Positions 45,523-54,332 of a stretch of 64,000 nucleotides of DNA are shown here, in pieces (position 1 is the stretch's first letter; each line of letters opens with the position of its first letter). The position numbers were made by a program, and so were the translations under genes. Under the pieces are notes generated by a model. That model saw only the letters and a list, made by a program, of their open reading frames with translations, was not told the DNA's origin and made no database searches. The stretch comes from Bacteroidales bacterium. Its GTDB lineage: Bacteria; Bacteroidota; Bacteroidia; Bacteroidales; WCHB1-69. Location of the stretch: assembly GCA_024400635.1 (NCBI GenBank), contig JAKSMI010000001.1, positions 49,468 to 113,467 on the forward strand, in the 5' to 3' direction.

Positions 45523-47730
45523 TCAATTTTTCTCTTTCAAAGAATTAATAACTTGCAAAAGATCTATTGTTTCGCCTCTGATTTGCTTAACGAACCCGAC
45601 TTCATCAATTTTTCCAATAACGGCAATTTTTTCCTCTTCATTGCGGAAAGTAGAATTTCGAAAAGGATTTTCATAATCCTTTTTGCGAGAAGTATAAACC
45701 TGGTCACAGATATATTGCTGGATTTCTGCCATTTTATCAAGATACATTTTCCAGTCCTGCAAACTCAGTTTCGAGTCTTCATTATGTTGCATTGTCAGCA
45801 ATGACTGGTATGCGTGGCATAATTTTTCCTGCTGATAATTGTCCCAAAGCATATCATAACGATGATGGATATCTTCCCAGTTGTTCAATTTTCCAGTCCG
45901 GATATCATCTTTCAGTTGGTCAAGGTCTTCACCGCACACCAATTGGCCTCCGAGGTTAATCCATTCGCGTTTGCGAGAACCCGAAACTATCTGAACCAAA
46001 TCATCGAAGTTCTTTTCAGGATTCTGTTGCAAGAAACGTATGGCATTTTTCATCGCATAATAAATAATCATATCACCGTATGCGTGATAGGCCTCACAAT
46101 GTTTGACAATCAACACCTTTCGGCGGCTATTTTCCATTCCTTCTCCATAAACTTTAAGTTTTTTCGCCACTTCAGGTTCATTATTCAGAATATTTCTACC
46201 AATAGATTGCAATTGTTTGGCATCGACATTTTCGTTCCACTCCCATTTCGACAATAAATACGCCTTTCCAGTCCATTCTTCCAACAATTTGCGACCTCTC
46301 AAGGTTTCCTCCATCGTATCTGGTGCAAAAGTCTCGAATTCAATATTTTGTATCTTTCTTTTCCTCTTATCTCTTTTCTGATATTTGCTCGTATTGCGAG
46401 CGATAGCATACATATTATACATCCACCAATAGGCGGGCATTACTTCCAGTTCGTTAGTTCCCTCATTATTCGACACCAAACTGAAAGGCAATTTGACATT
46501 CAATTCATATTTATAATCCGCCTTTGACAAAAGCGTAAACGAAGCAAATGTCGAAGAGTGCTTCACCGATGAGCAGAGACCTGGCCAGAAACCCCTCTTG
46601 GCATTAATTTCACCATCAGTAGCTCTGCTGTTGTGATTTGAGCCGATAGTTGCTCCGGCCGCCATATTGCTCTGACCCATGACGCACGAAGAAATCAGGA
46701 ACGAATTATTGTGATGCTGTTCATGCGAAGGAAAAATCAGGTTATTCAGCACTTCGCAACAAGAAATGGTAGAGTTATCACCCAAAACGGAATAAATGAC
46801 ACGAGCCCCATATTTAAGATTGCAATTGTCTCCAACCACAAAACGCACAGCCACGACAGAATAGAAAATGCGGCAGCCATACCCAACGATACCGTTCACC
46901 AAAACCGTACCTTCTCCAATCTGGCTAGGCTCTTCTGCGGAAGAATTGATAGTGATGTTTTTTAACTTGCTGGCACCTTTAATATAACAATGCGGACCGA
47001 TTTTCACATCCTTGAGAATCCACGAATTTTTGATAACACACTCTTCTCCGACCGTACCATAATAGCCACGGCGACTATCAAAAGTATTCTGAGTGATTTC
47101 CCCGAGTCGTTGCTGCAAAACTTCGTCATCACGATATTTTGCCCAAAGATAGGCATCAGCCGTAATCATTCCATCAAACGGCATAATGCGGCGGCCTTCG
47201 TTCTCGTTCATCACATCCAACCAAACACGCACTTCTTCAGGTTCGCCTTCTTTGACAATACCATTGCCAAACTTGGAGTGGTCAGTAGTTGACAATTCAT
47301 GGACATTGAACAGAATTGAGCGATCTCCAATGATGTAATTGGCCATATAATGAACATCATGGATAGCAACATTGTCACCGATGTCACATGAAATGATGCT
47401 ACTATCCGTTATGCCGACGGGAAGACGCAAATCGTGATACTGCAAGATTTCGCAAGCCACACGACCAATACGAACCATGCCGAAGAAACGGTTATTGCGA
47501 ATCATATTCGTATCAAACTCTTCGCTCACCCAAATGTCATCCCAGTTGGTGGCAGTATTACTATTTTTCACCAAGCGTTCGACCTCATCAGAACGAAGAT
47601 GGCGCCAACCGTTGGCAGGACGTTTCACTTGCTGATTTCGGAAATAATACTCGTTATACCCATGCAGGTATTTTTCTTCGATAAAATTGCCTTGAATGCA
47701 ATCATAAGGGAGAAGAGCTACTTTATCCAT
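45523..47730 (-). CDS. DUF4954 left-handed beta-helix protein
   Basis: The 735-residue protein matches the Bacteroidota/spirochaete DUF4954 family. Its middle third is a left-handed parallel beta-helix of hexapeptide repeats (for example NSWILKDVKIGPHCYIKGAS, IGEGTVLVNGIVGYGCRI, VVGDNCNLKYGARVI), as in sugar-nucleotide acyltransferases. It also has a His-rich segment (PSHEQHHNN) and a conserved block around ATIGSNHNSRATDGEI. The C-terminal third is helical. The hexapeptide core suggests an acyl- or nucleotidyl-transfer role on a sugar, but no activity is established to my knowledge. It follows UpxY by 11 bp. Confidence 0.85.
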   Translation of the reverse strand: MDKVALLPYDCIQGNFIEEKYLHGYNEYYFRNQQVKRPANGWRHLRSDEVERLVKNSNTATNWDDIWVSEEFDTNMIRNNRFFGMVRIGRVACEILQYHDLRLPVGITDSSIISCDIGDNVAIHDVHYMANYIIGDRSILFNVHELSTTDHSKFGNGIVKEGEPEEVRVWLDVMNENEGRRIMPFDGMITADAYLWAKYRDDEVLQQRLGEITQNTFDSRRGYYGTVGEECVIKNSWILKDVKIGPHCYIKGASKLKNITINSSAEEPSQIGEGTVLVNGIVGYGCRIFYSVVAVRFVVGDNCNLKYGARVIYSVLGDNSTISCCEVLNNLIFPSHEQHHNNSFLISSCVMGQSNMAAGATIGSNHNSRATDGEINAKRGFWPGLCSSVKHSSTFASFTLLSKADYKYELNVKLPFSLVSNNEGTNELEVMPAYWWMYNMYAIARNTSKYQKRDKRKRKIQNIEFETFAPDTMEETLRGRKLLEEWTGKAYLLSKWEWNENVDAKQLQSIGRNILNNEPEVAKKLKVYGEGMENSRRKVLIVKHCEAYHAYGDMIIYYAMKNAIRFLQQNPEKNFDDLVQIVSGSRKREWINLGGQLVCGEDLDQLKDDIRTGKLNNWEDIHHRYDMLWDNYQQEKLCHAYQSLLTMQHNEDSKLSLQDWKMYLDKMAEIQQYICDQVYTSRKKDYENPFRNSTFRNEEEKIAVIGKIDEVGFVKQIRGETIDLLQVINSLKEKN

Positions 47731-47741
47731 TTTTTCAAAAT

Positions 47742-48317
47742 TTAATCTATCAATTTCAAATATTTCAAAGGGACCTTAAGTGTGAAATTTGCAAGATCAC
47801 CGACAGTAATCACGAATTTCCGATGACCATCGATGCGTGAAATGAACCCCTCCACACCTTCAAACTGTCCACTGGTCACCACCACTCTATCTCCTTTTTC
47901 AAATTCAACCTGACGCAATCCATCATCTCCAGCCAAAGAAAGCGCCAACATAAAATCCGACATCTGCTTATCTGGAATCACCATGCTGGCATTGGTAAAA
48001 CGGTCCACCAATAATGTCGTCTTATATTTCAGTTCGTTGACGATGGAAAATCTATCATCTGGACGACAAAAGAGGAAACAAGTCGAAGGCAACAACGGTA
48101 CCTCAATCATCTTGCTACGACCATTGGCATACTTGTGCTTTTCCATTCGCACCGGCACAAAACACTTTTTGTTGTATGAAACAAGCAACTCCCTGACCGC
48201 CTTTTCTTGGCGTGGGCGAGTCTTAAGCACATACCAGCGAGACATTGTTTCATCAGTTTCCACAACTTCCATTTTGCGCACAATTAATACAGCTTCGCCA
48301 CTGTCGGGAACATGCAA
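47742..48317 (-). CDS. UpxY-family transcription antiterminator (NusG paralogue)
   Basis: UpxY proteins bind elongating RNA polymerase at the start of Bacteroidota capsule or surface-polysaccharide operons and prevent early termination. The product has the NusG N-terminal domain (RWYVLKTRPRQEKAVRELLV, PLLPSTCFLFCRPDD) and a C-terminal KOW motif (FEKGDRVVVTSGQFEGVEGF). The open frame gives 191 residues, but in-frame ATGs at 48272 and 48245 are as likely; the last begins MSRWYVLKTRP directly at the domain. It is the promoter-proximal gene of a roughly 28-kb leftward run. No upxZ-like partner gene is seen. Confidence 0.88.
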   Translation of the reverse strand: MHVPDSGEAVLIVRKMEVVETDETMSRWYVLKTRPRQEKAVRELLVSYNKKCFVPVRMEKHKYANGRSKMIEVPLLPSTCFLFCRPDDRFSIVNELKYKTTLLVDRFTNASMVIPDKQMSDFMLALSLAGDDGLRQVEFEKGDRVVVTSGQFEGVEGFISRIDGHRKFVITVGDLANFTLKVPLKYLKLID

Positions 48318-48381
48318 TTCTCAACCAAGTGGCTTATTATCAACAGATTATGATAATTTTTATCCTTTTAATCATAAATTA

Positions 48382-48411
48382 CAAAAATAACAAATTTATT
48401 TTACATACAAG
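48382..48411 (-). promoter_or_regulatory. Candidate promoter for the UpxY-headed operon
   Basis: On the minus strand TATTTTTG at 48382-48389 matches TAnnTTTG, and CTTG at 48408-48411, 18 bp upstream, is one base off the -33 TTTG. A second -7-like box, TAAATTTG, is at 48391-48398. The predicted start near 48375 gives a leader of 58-130 nt depending on the UpxY start codon. No long inverted repeats flank it, so there is no sign of an invertible promoter. Confidence 0.5.
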
Positions 48412-48481
48412 GATTTTTTATTATTAATAAAATCAACTATGCGTTGTGGAAAAACAACTTATACGTAATGCAGAAATCTTA

Positions 48482-48499
48482 TATTTTTGTGTACATTTG
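48482..48499 (+). promoter_or_regulatory. Candidate promoter boxes for the 1495-residue protein gene
   Basis: Two full TAnnTTTG matches lie ten bases apart: TATTTTTG at 48482-48489 and TACATTTG at 48492-48499. Transcription would start near 48496 or 48506, leaving a leader of about 57-67 nt before the ATG at 48563. The 245-bp gap to UpxY thus holds back-to-back promoters. Confidence 0.45.
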
Positions 48500-48562
48500 C
48501 AGCTTAATGATGAAGAAATTCATTCGTTCCTTTCATAATTGTTTTTTTATATTTATTGAAAG

Positions 48563-51500
48563 ATGAAAAATAAAATAACCCTGCTTATAATTTCGCTGAT
48601 GATGATAATTGGAATTGCTGATGCTCAACGATTTACGGTTTTCAGCGACAATCCATCATACACCGTCGAAGAAGTCAAGACCTACTTGTCAAACGTACCC
48701 AAAGAACGTCAGAAAGAAGCCGATGCCCTACTCGCGCAGTTCACTGAATTTTGGAACAGTCCCTGGATGGACGAAGAGGCCCAAGAGACCTTTATAGATG
48801 TGGCCAACAGGATGCTCAAAAAAAGGATGCGTCCGTTCCCGCATTTTCAAGCTTATGTTGATGCATACGCGGCTTTTGTCAGCAGTCCTTTCAGTGGGGA
48901 ATTGGACACCTGGTCAAAAATCGTCCAATACCACATCAACGATGAATCCACGCTTTTCAAAGAGAAAATGCAAATATACGCCAACATATTCACCAATAAC
49001 ATTTTATACAACAGTGCAAACTCACGATGGACTGCATACGGTGAGATTGAAGCCATTGGATTTGACAAAGAACCATACATTCGCTTTGCCGACATTGACC
49101 TTGTAGGAAGTTCGGCACATGACAGTTTAACCGTTTCTTCTGCGCAAGGTGACTTTTTTCCATCTTCACTTTTGTTTAAAGGCAAAAAAGGTGAAGTCTA
49201 TTGGGACCGGGCCGGGCTTGGTGCTGAAGTGAATGCAAAAATCGTCAACTACACTATCGACGTCCGTTTCCCCAAATTCACCGCCGAAGATGCCACTCTA
49301 TCTTATCCTCAGTATTTCAGCAAGCCATTGAAAGGCATACTTGAAGAAAAAGCCGGACTTGCCACTTCCGAAGAAAAAGCCACTTACCCGCGTTTCCGAA
49401 GTAGCGACGACCGCATCAGCATTAAAGACATTTACAAAAATGTGGACTATGTTGGCGGCTTTGAGCTTCGCGGCAGTTCCATTCAAGGTTATTCCACGGC
49501 CGAAAACCTTTCCGAAATATACATCAAGAAAGATGGAAAAAACATCGTAAAAGTCTATTCTCGCAACTTCTTATTCAAGCCCGACAACGTTCTGGCAGAG
49601 GATGCCAGTATCCGAATCATGATTGACAACGACTCCATTTATCATCCGGCCGCCAATTTCAAATACAACGAAACAACAAAAGAGTTGCTCATTTCACGGC
49701 CCAAACAAGGTGTAGGACGGACACCCTTTTTCGACTCCTATCATAAAATGGACATCACTGCCGAGTCCATTTCTTGGAAAACCGATGAGGAACGTATAGA
49801 AATAAAGCCTATCGTTGGCATGACGAGCGAAAGTCCCGCCTATTTTGAATCTCAGAATTTCTTTGATCCATCTGTAATGCGAAAAATCTGGGGTTATAAC
49901 GAGGTCAACCCGCTTTACAAACTTTGGGAATTGTTCCGTTCCAACGGATACGAGCCGCTTCATCAGCATGAAGTCATTGCATGGTTCAACAAGTCAAAAA
50001 CCGACATCACGGCCATGCTCGTTGATTTTGCAGCCCGTGGTTTCATTGAATACGACATCACGAACGACAAAATCATCTATCGAAAGAAAATTTCCCAATA
50101 TCTGAACAACGATGTCAAGCAAAAAGACTACGACAACATCATTTTGGAATCGAAAACGCATTATGCCTCTTATGACTTGGTCAGCAAAGACTTACGTGTA
50201 ACAGGATGTGAGTTTTTCGTTCTCAGCGACGCCCAAATCGTCAATGTTTACCCAGCTGACGAAAAAGTAACAGTAAAGAAAAACCGCGATATGGTTTTCT
50301 CTGGACGTATTGTCGCAGGCTTGTTCGATTTTGTCTCGCACAACTGTGAATTCAACTACGACAAATTCCAAGTGGAAATGAACGTAATCGATTCTATGAT
50401 TATGTTTGTTCCTGATGAACATGGTCCTGTCAATATTTATGGCGAACACAAATTGCGCAAAATAGAAAGTCCCATTGAAGAATTAGCGGGAACTTTGTTC
50501 ATTGACGTTCCTGGCAACAAATCTGGCACGGTGGATTATCCTGACTATCCCATTTTCGAGGCACGAAAAGGAGGCAAAGTATTCTATGATAAAAAGAAAG
50601 TTTTGGGAGGCGTATACACCCGTGATCGTTTTTACTATCTTGTTGATTTATTTAGAATTAAGAATCTTGATAATTTCGAAATCGACTCTATGAAATTCAC
50701 GGGTGCATTAGTTTCGGGAGGTATTTTCCCAGATATCAGAGAGCCATTGCAGGCACGCCCCGATTTCTCATTGGGATTCATTCATCACACGCCGCAGTCT
50801 GGTCTACCTTGCTATGAAGGACGCGGCGGCTATACGGGCATCGTTGACTTAAGCAACCGTGGTTTGAGAGGTTACGAAGGCGTTATCAACTACATCACCT
50901 CAACAACGACCTCTGACAGTATTGTATTCTTCCTTGACTCATGTAATGCCAGTGTCACCAAGCACATTGTAGCAGAACAGGAAGGCGGCACCGAATTTCC
51001 TCCCGCCGTTGTTGAAAACGCATATATGCACTGGACTCCGTATCAGGATAAGTTCTACGTATACACTTTGGGTTCTCCAATGTCAATTTTCAGAGAAACA
51101 GAGCTTACCGGCAACTCTATGTTAACACCTTCCGGCATGTTTGGCACGGGAACCATTCGTTTCAAAGGCGCAGAAATCGACTCTCGTCTTTTTGCTTTCA
51201 AACACCATGAATTGCAAGCTGACACGTCGGATTTAAAACTATATAATCTTAATACTGGTGAATTGGCCTTCCGTACCGACAACTACAATTCTCACGTGGA
51301 TTTCAAGACAAGGAAAGGTTCTTTCGTTTCCAACGGCAATGCTTCGGAAGTTGTCTTCGTCAAAAACGAAATCCGCACCAATGCTTCCGCTTTTGATTGG
51401 GAGCCCATTGACGAAACAATTTTGCGTTTCCGATGGGACGATCCATACAAAAATGTTGACATTGACAACACCCCTACCCGCGAACTGATAGATATGCCCG

Positions 51501-53050
51501 GCATCCCAGCCAACGAATTGATTTCCACGGATCCAACCATTGGTTTACATTTCAATGCCTTAAGTGCAGAATTCAATTATACAACCAACATTATCAAATG
51601 TGAAGGTATACGCTTTATTGAAAGCGGAGATGCCGCAATTTTCCCACACGAAGGCAAAGCCACCATTTACGAGAAATCAAGATTGGATATATTTCACAAT
51701 GCCCGTCTGTTGGTCAACCGCACTGAGAAATACCACGAACTTCATGATTGCACCATTCGTCTTAATACGTCAATAAGATATTATGGTTCAGGATTTTATG
51801 ATTATATTGACGAGAATAAAACTATTCAAACGCTACATTTTGACACTTTATGGTGTATCAATAAAACCGAAGGCCATGCCAAAATTCCATTGGAGAAAGA
51901 CTTCAAGTTGAGTCCTCACTTTGCTTTTGACGGACGTGCCGAATTACATGGCGATGACCAATTTCTATCTTTCTTCGGCGGTGTTGAAATCATTCACGAT
52001 TGTGAAGAAGTGAAACCTGCCAGAATGAAGATTTTGCAACAGGTCGACCCGAATCATATCTTACTTGAAGTTCATGAAAGAACTAAGGATGTAAACGATC
52101 GCAAAGTGGTTATTGCCATTGCTTCAGCGAATAATGGTGGACGCATTTATACAGCTTTTGGCCGTGCCAAGGAACAATTTAATGACGCCGAATACATCAA
52201 CACTTGGGGCTTTATCACTTTCAACCATGCCACCAACGAATTTTGGGCCGCTTCGAAAGAAAAGTTGGAAGATCCCACTTTGCCTGGCAACATGTTGATA
52301 CTGAGTAAAGAAGATTGTATCTGCCGCGGTAACGGAAAAATCGACATGGGGGCAAAACTCGGTCGCATTGACTTTGTCACCAATGGTGAAATCATCAACT
52401 TTATGAAAGCCGATTCGGCACAAATGCACTTGACCACGTCCATTGATTTCTTCTTCAATGAAGAATCAATGAAAATTATGAACCGACACATAGACAATTC
52501 GGACCATCTTGATTTTCTGGATGTTTCAGAAGATGAAGATTATGAAATGTCCATCAAAAATCTGCTGACCGAAGATGAATATGAGAAATATGCACACGAC
52601 TTGGCGATGGGAACACAAACCCGCCGTTTACCGCAACCATTGCAAGTTCGATTCCTGTTTTCACGTTTGGATTTTGAATGGGATCCCGTCAACTCCGTGT
52701 TCTTATCACAGCGGATGCTACCCTTGATCATCTGCAACAGCAAGCAGGTATACAAGAATGTTCCAGGCCGCGTTGTCATTGAAAAGAGAGGTTCTCGCAA
52801 TAAATTATACATTTACTTTGAATTCGACAATGAATTTTTCTTCTTCCAATTTGAGAACAACAGTCTGTATGGTTATTCATCCGTCAAGAAATTCAATGAA
52901 GAAATCATGAATGTGAAGGCAAAGAACAAAACGTTACATGCAGAAAAAGGCAAGCCGTCATTCACTTACAAGATTGGTAATCGCAACCAGCAAAGGAAGT
53001 TCACTAAGAAATTCTTTCCTCCATTAGAAGAAGAAAACACTGAAGAATAA
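48563..53050 (+). CDS. Very large exported protein of unknown function
   Basis: The 1495-residue protein has a signal peptide (residues 1-21, ending GIADAQ). The body alternates helical stretches with many beta-rich modules that look like repeats of an OstA/LptA-like or carbohydrate-binding type, for example LLFKGKKGEVYWDRAG, AEFNYTTNIIKCEGIRF and HVDFKTRKGSFVSNGNASEV. It ends in an acidic, Glu-rich tail. No catalytic motif is recognised. It has its own promoter, is divergent from the UpxY operon, and is separated by 3 bp from the convergent gene at 53054. An envelope role is inferred from export and position. Confidence 0.72.
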   Translation: MKNKITLLIISLMMIIGIADAQRFTVFSDNPSYTVEEVKTYLSNVPKERQKEADALLAQFTEFWNSPWMDEEAQETFIDVANRMLKKRMRPFPHFQAYVDAYAAFVSSPFSGELDTWSKIVQYHINDESTLFKEKMQIYANIFTNNILYNSANSRWTAYGEIEAIGFDKEPYIRFADIDLVGSSAHDSLTVSSAQGDFFPSSLLFKGKKGEVYWDRAGLGAEVNAKIVNYTIDVRFPKFTAEDATLSYPQYFSKPLKGILEEKAGLATSEEKATYPRFRSSDDRISIKDIYKNVDYVGGFELRGSSIQGYSTAENLSEIYIKKDGKNIVKVYSRNFLFKPDNVLAEDASIRIMIDNDSIYHPAANFKYNETTKELLISRPKQGVGRTPFFDSYHKMDITAESISWKTDEERIEIKPIVGMTSESPAYFESQNFFDPSVMRKIWGYNEVNPLYKLWELFRSNGYEPLHQHEVIAWFNKSKTDITAMLVDFAARGFIEYDITNDKIIYRKKISQYLNNDVKQKDYDNIILESKTHYASYDLVSKDLRVTGCEFFVLSDAQIVNVYPADEKVTVKKNRDMVFSGRIVAGLFDFVSHNCEFNYDKFQVEMNVIDSMIMFVPDEHGPVNIYGEHKLRKIESPIEELAGTLFIDVPGNKSGTVDYPDYPIFEARKGGKVFYDKKKVLGGVYTRDRFYYLVDLFRIKNLDNFEIDSMKFTGALVSGGIFPDIREPLQARPDFSLGFIHHTPQSGLPCYEGRGGYTGIVDLSNRGLRGYEGVINYITSTTTSDSIVFFLDSCNASVTKHIVAEQEGGTEFPPAVVENAYMHWTPYQDKFYVYTLGSPMSIFRETELTGNSMLTPSGMFGTGTIRFKGAEIDSRLFAFKHHELQADTSDLKLYNLNTGELAFRTDNYNSHVDFKTRKGSFVSNGNASEVVFVKNEIRTNASAFDWEPIDETILRFRWDDPYKNVDIDNTPTRELIDMPGIPANELISTDPTIGLHFNALSAEFNYTTNIIKCEGIRFIESGDAAIFPHEGKATIYEKSRLDIFHNARLLVNRTEKYHELHDCTIRLNTSIRYYGSGFYDYIDENKTIQTLHFDTLWCINKTEGHAKIPLEKDFKLSPHFAFDGRAELHGDDQFLSFFGGVEIIHDCEEVKPARMKILQQVDPNHILLEVHERTKDVNDRKVVIAIASANNGGRIYTAFGRAKEQFNDAEYINTWGFITFNHATNEFWAASKEKLEDPTLPGNMLILSKEDCICRGNGKIDMGAKLGRIDFVTNGEIINFMKADSAQMHLTTSIDFFFNEESMKIMNRHIDNSDHLDFLDVSEDEDYEMSIKNLLTEDEYEKYAHDLAMGTQTRRLPQPLQVRFLFSRLDFEWDPVNSVFLSQRMLPLIICNSKQVYKNVPGRVVIEKRGSRNKLYIYFEFDNEFFFFQFENNSLYGYSSVKKFNEEIMNVKAKNKTLHAEKGKPSFTYKIGNRNQQRKFTKKFFPPLEEENTEE

Positions 53051-53053
53051 AAC

Positions 53054-54199
53054 TTAATCTGCAAAAGTTTTGGAAGGCAGTGGGTAATACTCCTGCAATT
53101 CGCCAGAATAAAAGAAGTCGTTGCCTAAGACCCCAAATGTGTAGACTTCGTCGCCGACTTTAACGCGTGAACCACCACAGCACGGATCCGGCTTTGGTTT
53201 TGAAACGCTGAAACCTAAATTGTACAATGTGCAAAGGATGTCTGGGCGGTCCGAAATATCGTAGCCTGCACGTTTCCATTGCAACATAATCTGACGCAAA
53301 ATACAACCGGCATATACGAACGAATAATAATGATTACGGAAATTCGTAAAACGTTCTATTCTTTCAGTCTCAATATCTTCAGTTTCAAAATCTAAAAGAT
53401 GTTCATAAGCTTTTCCCATGTAAAATGGTGAAAGACTGTCTTTTAAGTTGTTTTCAATTTTGGCAGCCGTTTCCAATTTTACGCCCGTCACGCCATACGA
53501 AAACTGCTGTTCGACCATCAGAATTGCTGGACCTAAATAGCGTTTATAATCTTCTCGTTTAGAATTAAATAAACGAATTTGTTCGCCCACGGTGCATGCA
53601 ACAATCAATCGGGCATCTACACCTGTAGCTTCAGCCGCACGACGCAGGACCGCTGTATCACCAATCAATGCGCGCTTCAAAGTATTCCATCCGGGGTCGT
53701 TCATCCAGGTTATTGCATTCAGATTGGAAGATTTTGGATGATATTTTGCAATTACCGCCTGCACTTCATCTACCATTTTTTGATAATTTTCACCTTGCGG
53801 ATCATCCTTCAAATACAAATTCAAGGCATACAACATACGGTCAACGCTGTTGGGATCATCACAATCCTTCGCCGCATCAAAAATCAGTTGCGCATTGACT
53901 GGATATAGCTTATTCAGTAAACTGATATTCACAAAATTCTGCACGTTCGAGTTGAAATCAGCACTATCAGAAGCACTATACCGTGCGTGATAATCAGCAA
54001 GATAACGATTGTTTTTATCGATACTGCCCGCATTGTTTGTGATACCAATTTTATACAATGCCCATGCTCCAACGACAGCAAATCCAGCCAATGCAAAAGC
54101 CACTAAAAACAGCAACAGCACCTTCGATTTTTTGGTCAATGATTTCCACACTTGCCAAAGTTTCAAATTACCCTCTTGAGATGAAATTTTTCCTTCCAT
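53054..54199 (-). CDS. Membrane-anchored protein, possibly lysozyme-like
   Basis: From the preferred start MEGKISSQEGNLKLWQVW the protein has 381 residues; the longer open frame would begin upstream of the promoter box. One membrane helix (about residues 28-48) anchors a periplasmic domain. The part ATGVDARLIVACTVGEQIRL, then FSYGVTGVKLETA, then LYNLGFSV resembles in order the catalytic-Glu, SxGxxG and AYNxG blocks of lytic transglycosylases. The Glu lies near residue 200. The likeness is weak and the enzyme call is tentative. It ends 3 bp from the convergent 1495-residue gene. Confidence 0.55.
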   Translation of the reverse strand: MEGKISSQEGNLKLWQVWKSLTKKSKVLLLFLVAFALAGFAVVGAWALYKIGITNNAGSIDKNNRYLADYHARYSASDSADFNSNVQNFVNISLLNKLYPVNAQLIFDAAKDCDDPNSVDRMLYALNLYLKDDPQGENYQKMVDEVQAVIAKYHPKSSNLNAITWMNDPGWNTLKRALIGDTAVLRRAAEATGVDARLIVACTVGEQIRLFNSKREDYKRYLGPAILMVEQQFSYGVTGVKLETAAKIENNLKDSLSPFYMGKAYEHLLDFETEDIETERIERFTNFRNHYYSFVYAGCILRQIMLQWKRAGYDISDRPDILCTLYNLGFSVSKPKPDPCCGGSRVKVGDEVYTFGVLGNDFFYSGELQEYYPLPSKTFAD

Positions 54200-54221
54200 T
54201 TTTATTAAACAAAAAAACGCG

Positions 54222-54229
54222 CAAAAATA
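54222..54229 (-). promoter_or_regulatory. Candidate -7 box that fixes the start of the 53054-54199 gene
   Basis: The minus strand reads TATTTTTG (TAnnTTTG). It predicts transcription from about 54215, downstream of the longer ORF's ATG at 54232, so translation should begin at the ATG at 54199. Confidence 0.5.
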
Positions 54230-54287
54230 CACTTTTTTACACTTGAAAAAATAAGTTTTTTTTCAAAAATCGCTACAATAAATTGCT

Positions 54288-54295
54288 TATATTTG
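54288..54295 (+). promoter_or_regulatory. Candidate -7 box of the bat operon
   Basis: TATATTTG matches the consensus fully. Transcription would start near 54302, about 31 nt before the ATG at 54333. Confidence 0.5.
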
Positions 54296-54332
54296 CGTTT
54301 CTAATTGTTGACAACAAAAGGTATCTATCTTG

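Noticed and set aside
20308..48317. Prophage, IS or integrative element carrying the glycan locus
   Set aside because: No transposase, integrase, phage gene or flanking direct repeat was found. Horizontal exchange of glycan genes is plausible but has no boundary marks here.
48318..48562. Invertible promoter ahead of the UpxY operon
   Set aside because: Only short repeats (for example ATTATCA/TGATAAT near 48335-48355) are present; there is no pair of long inverted repeats around the promoter and no recombinase gene nearby.
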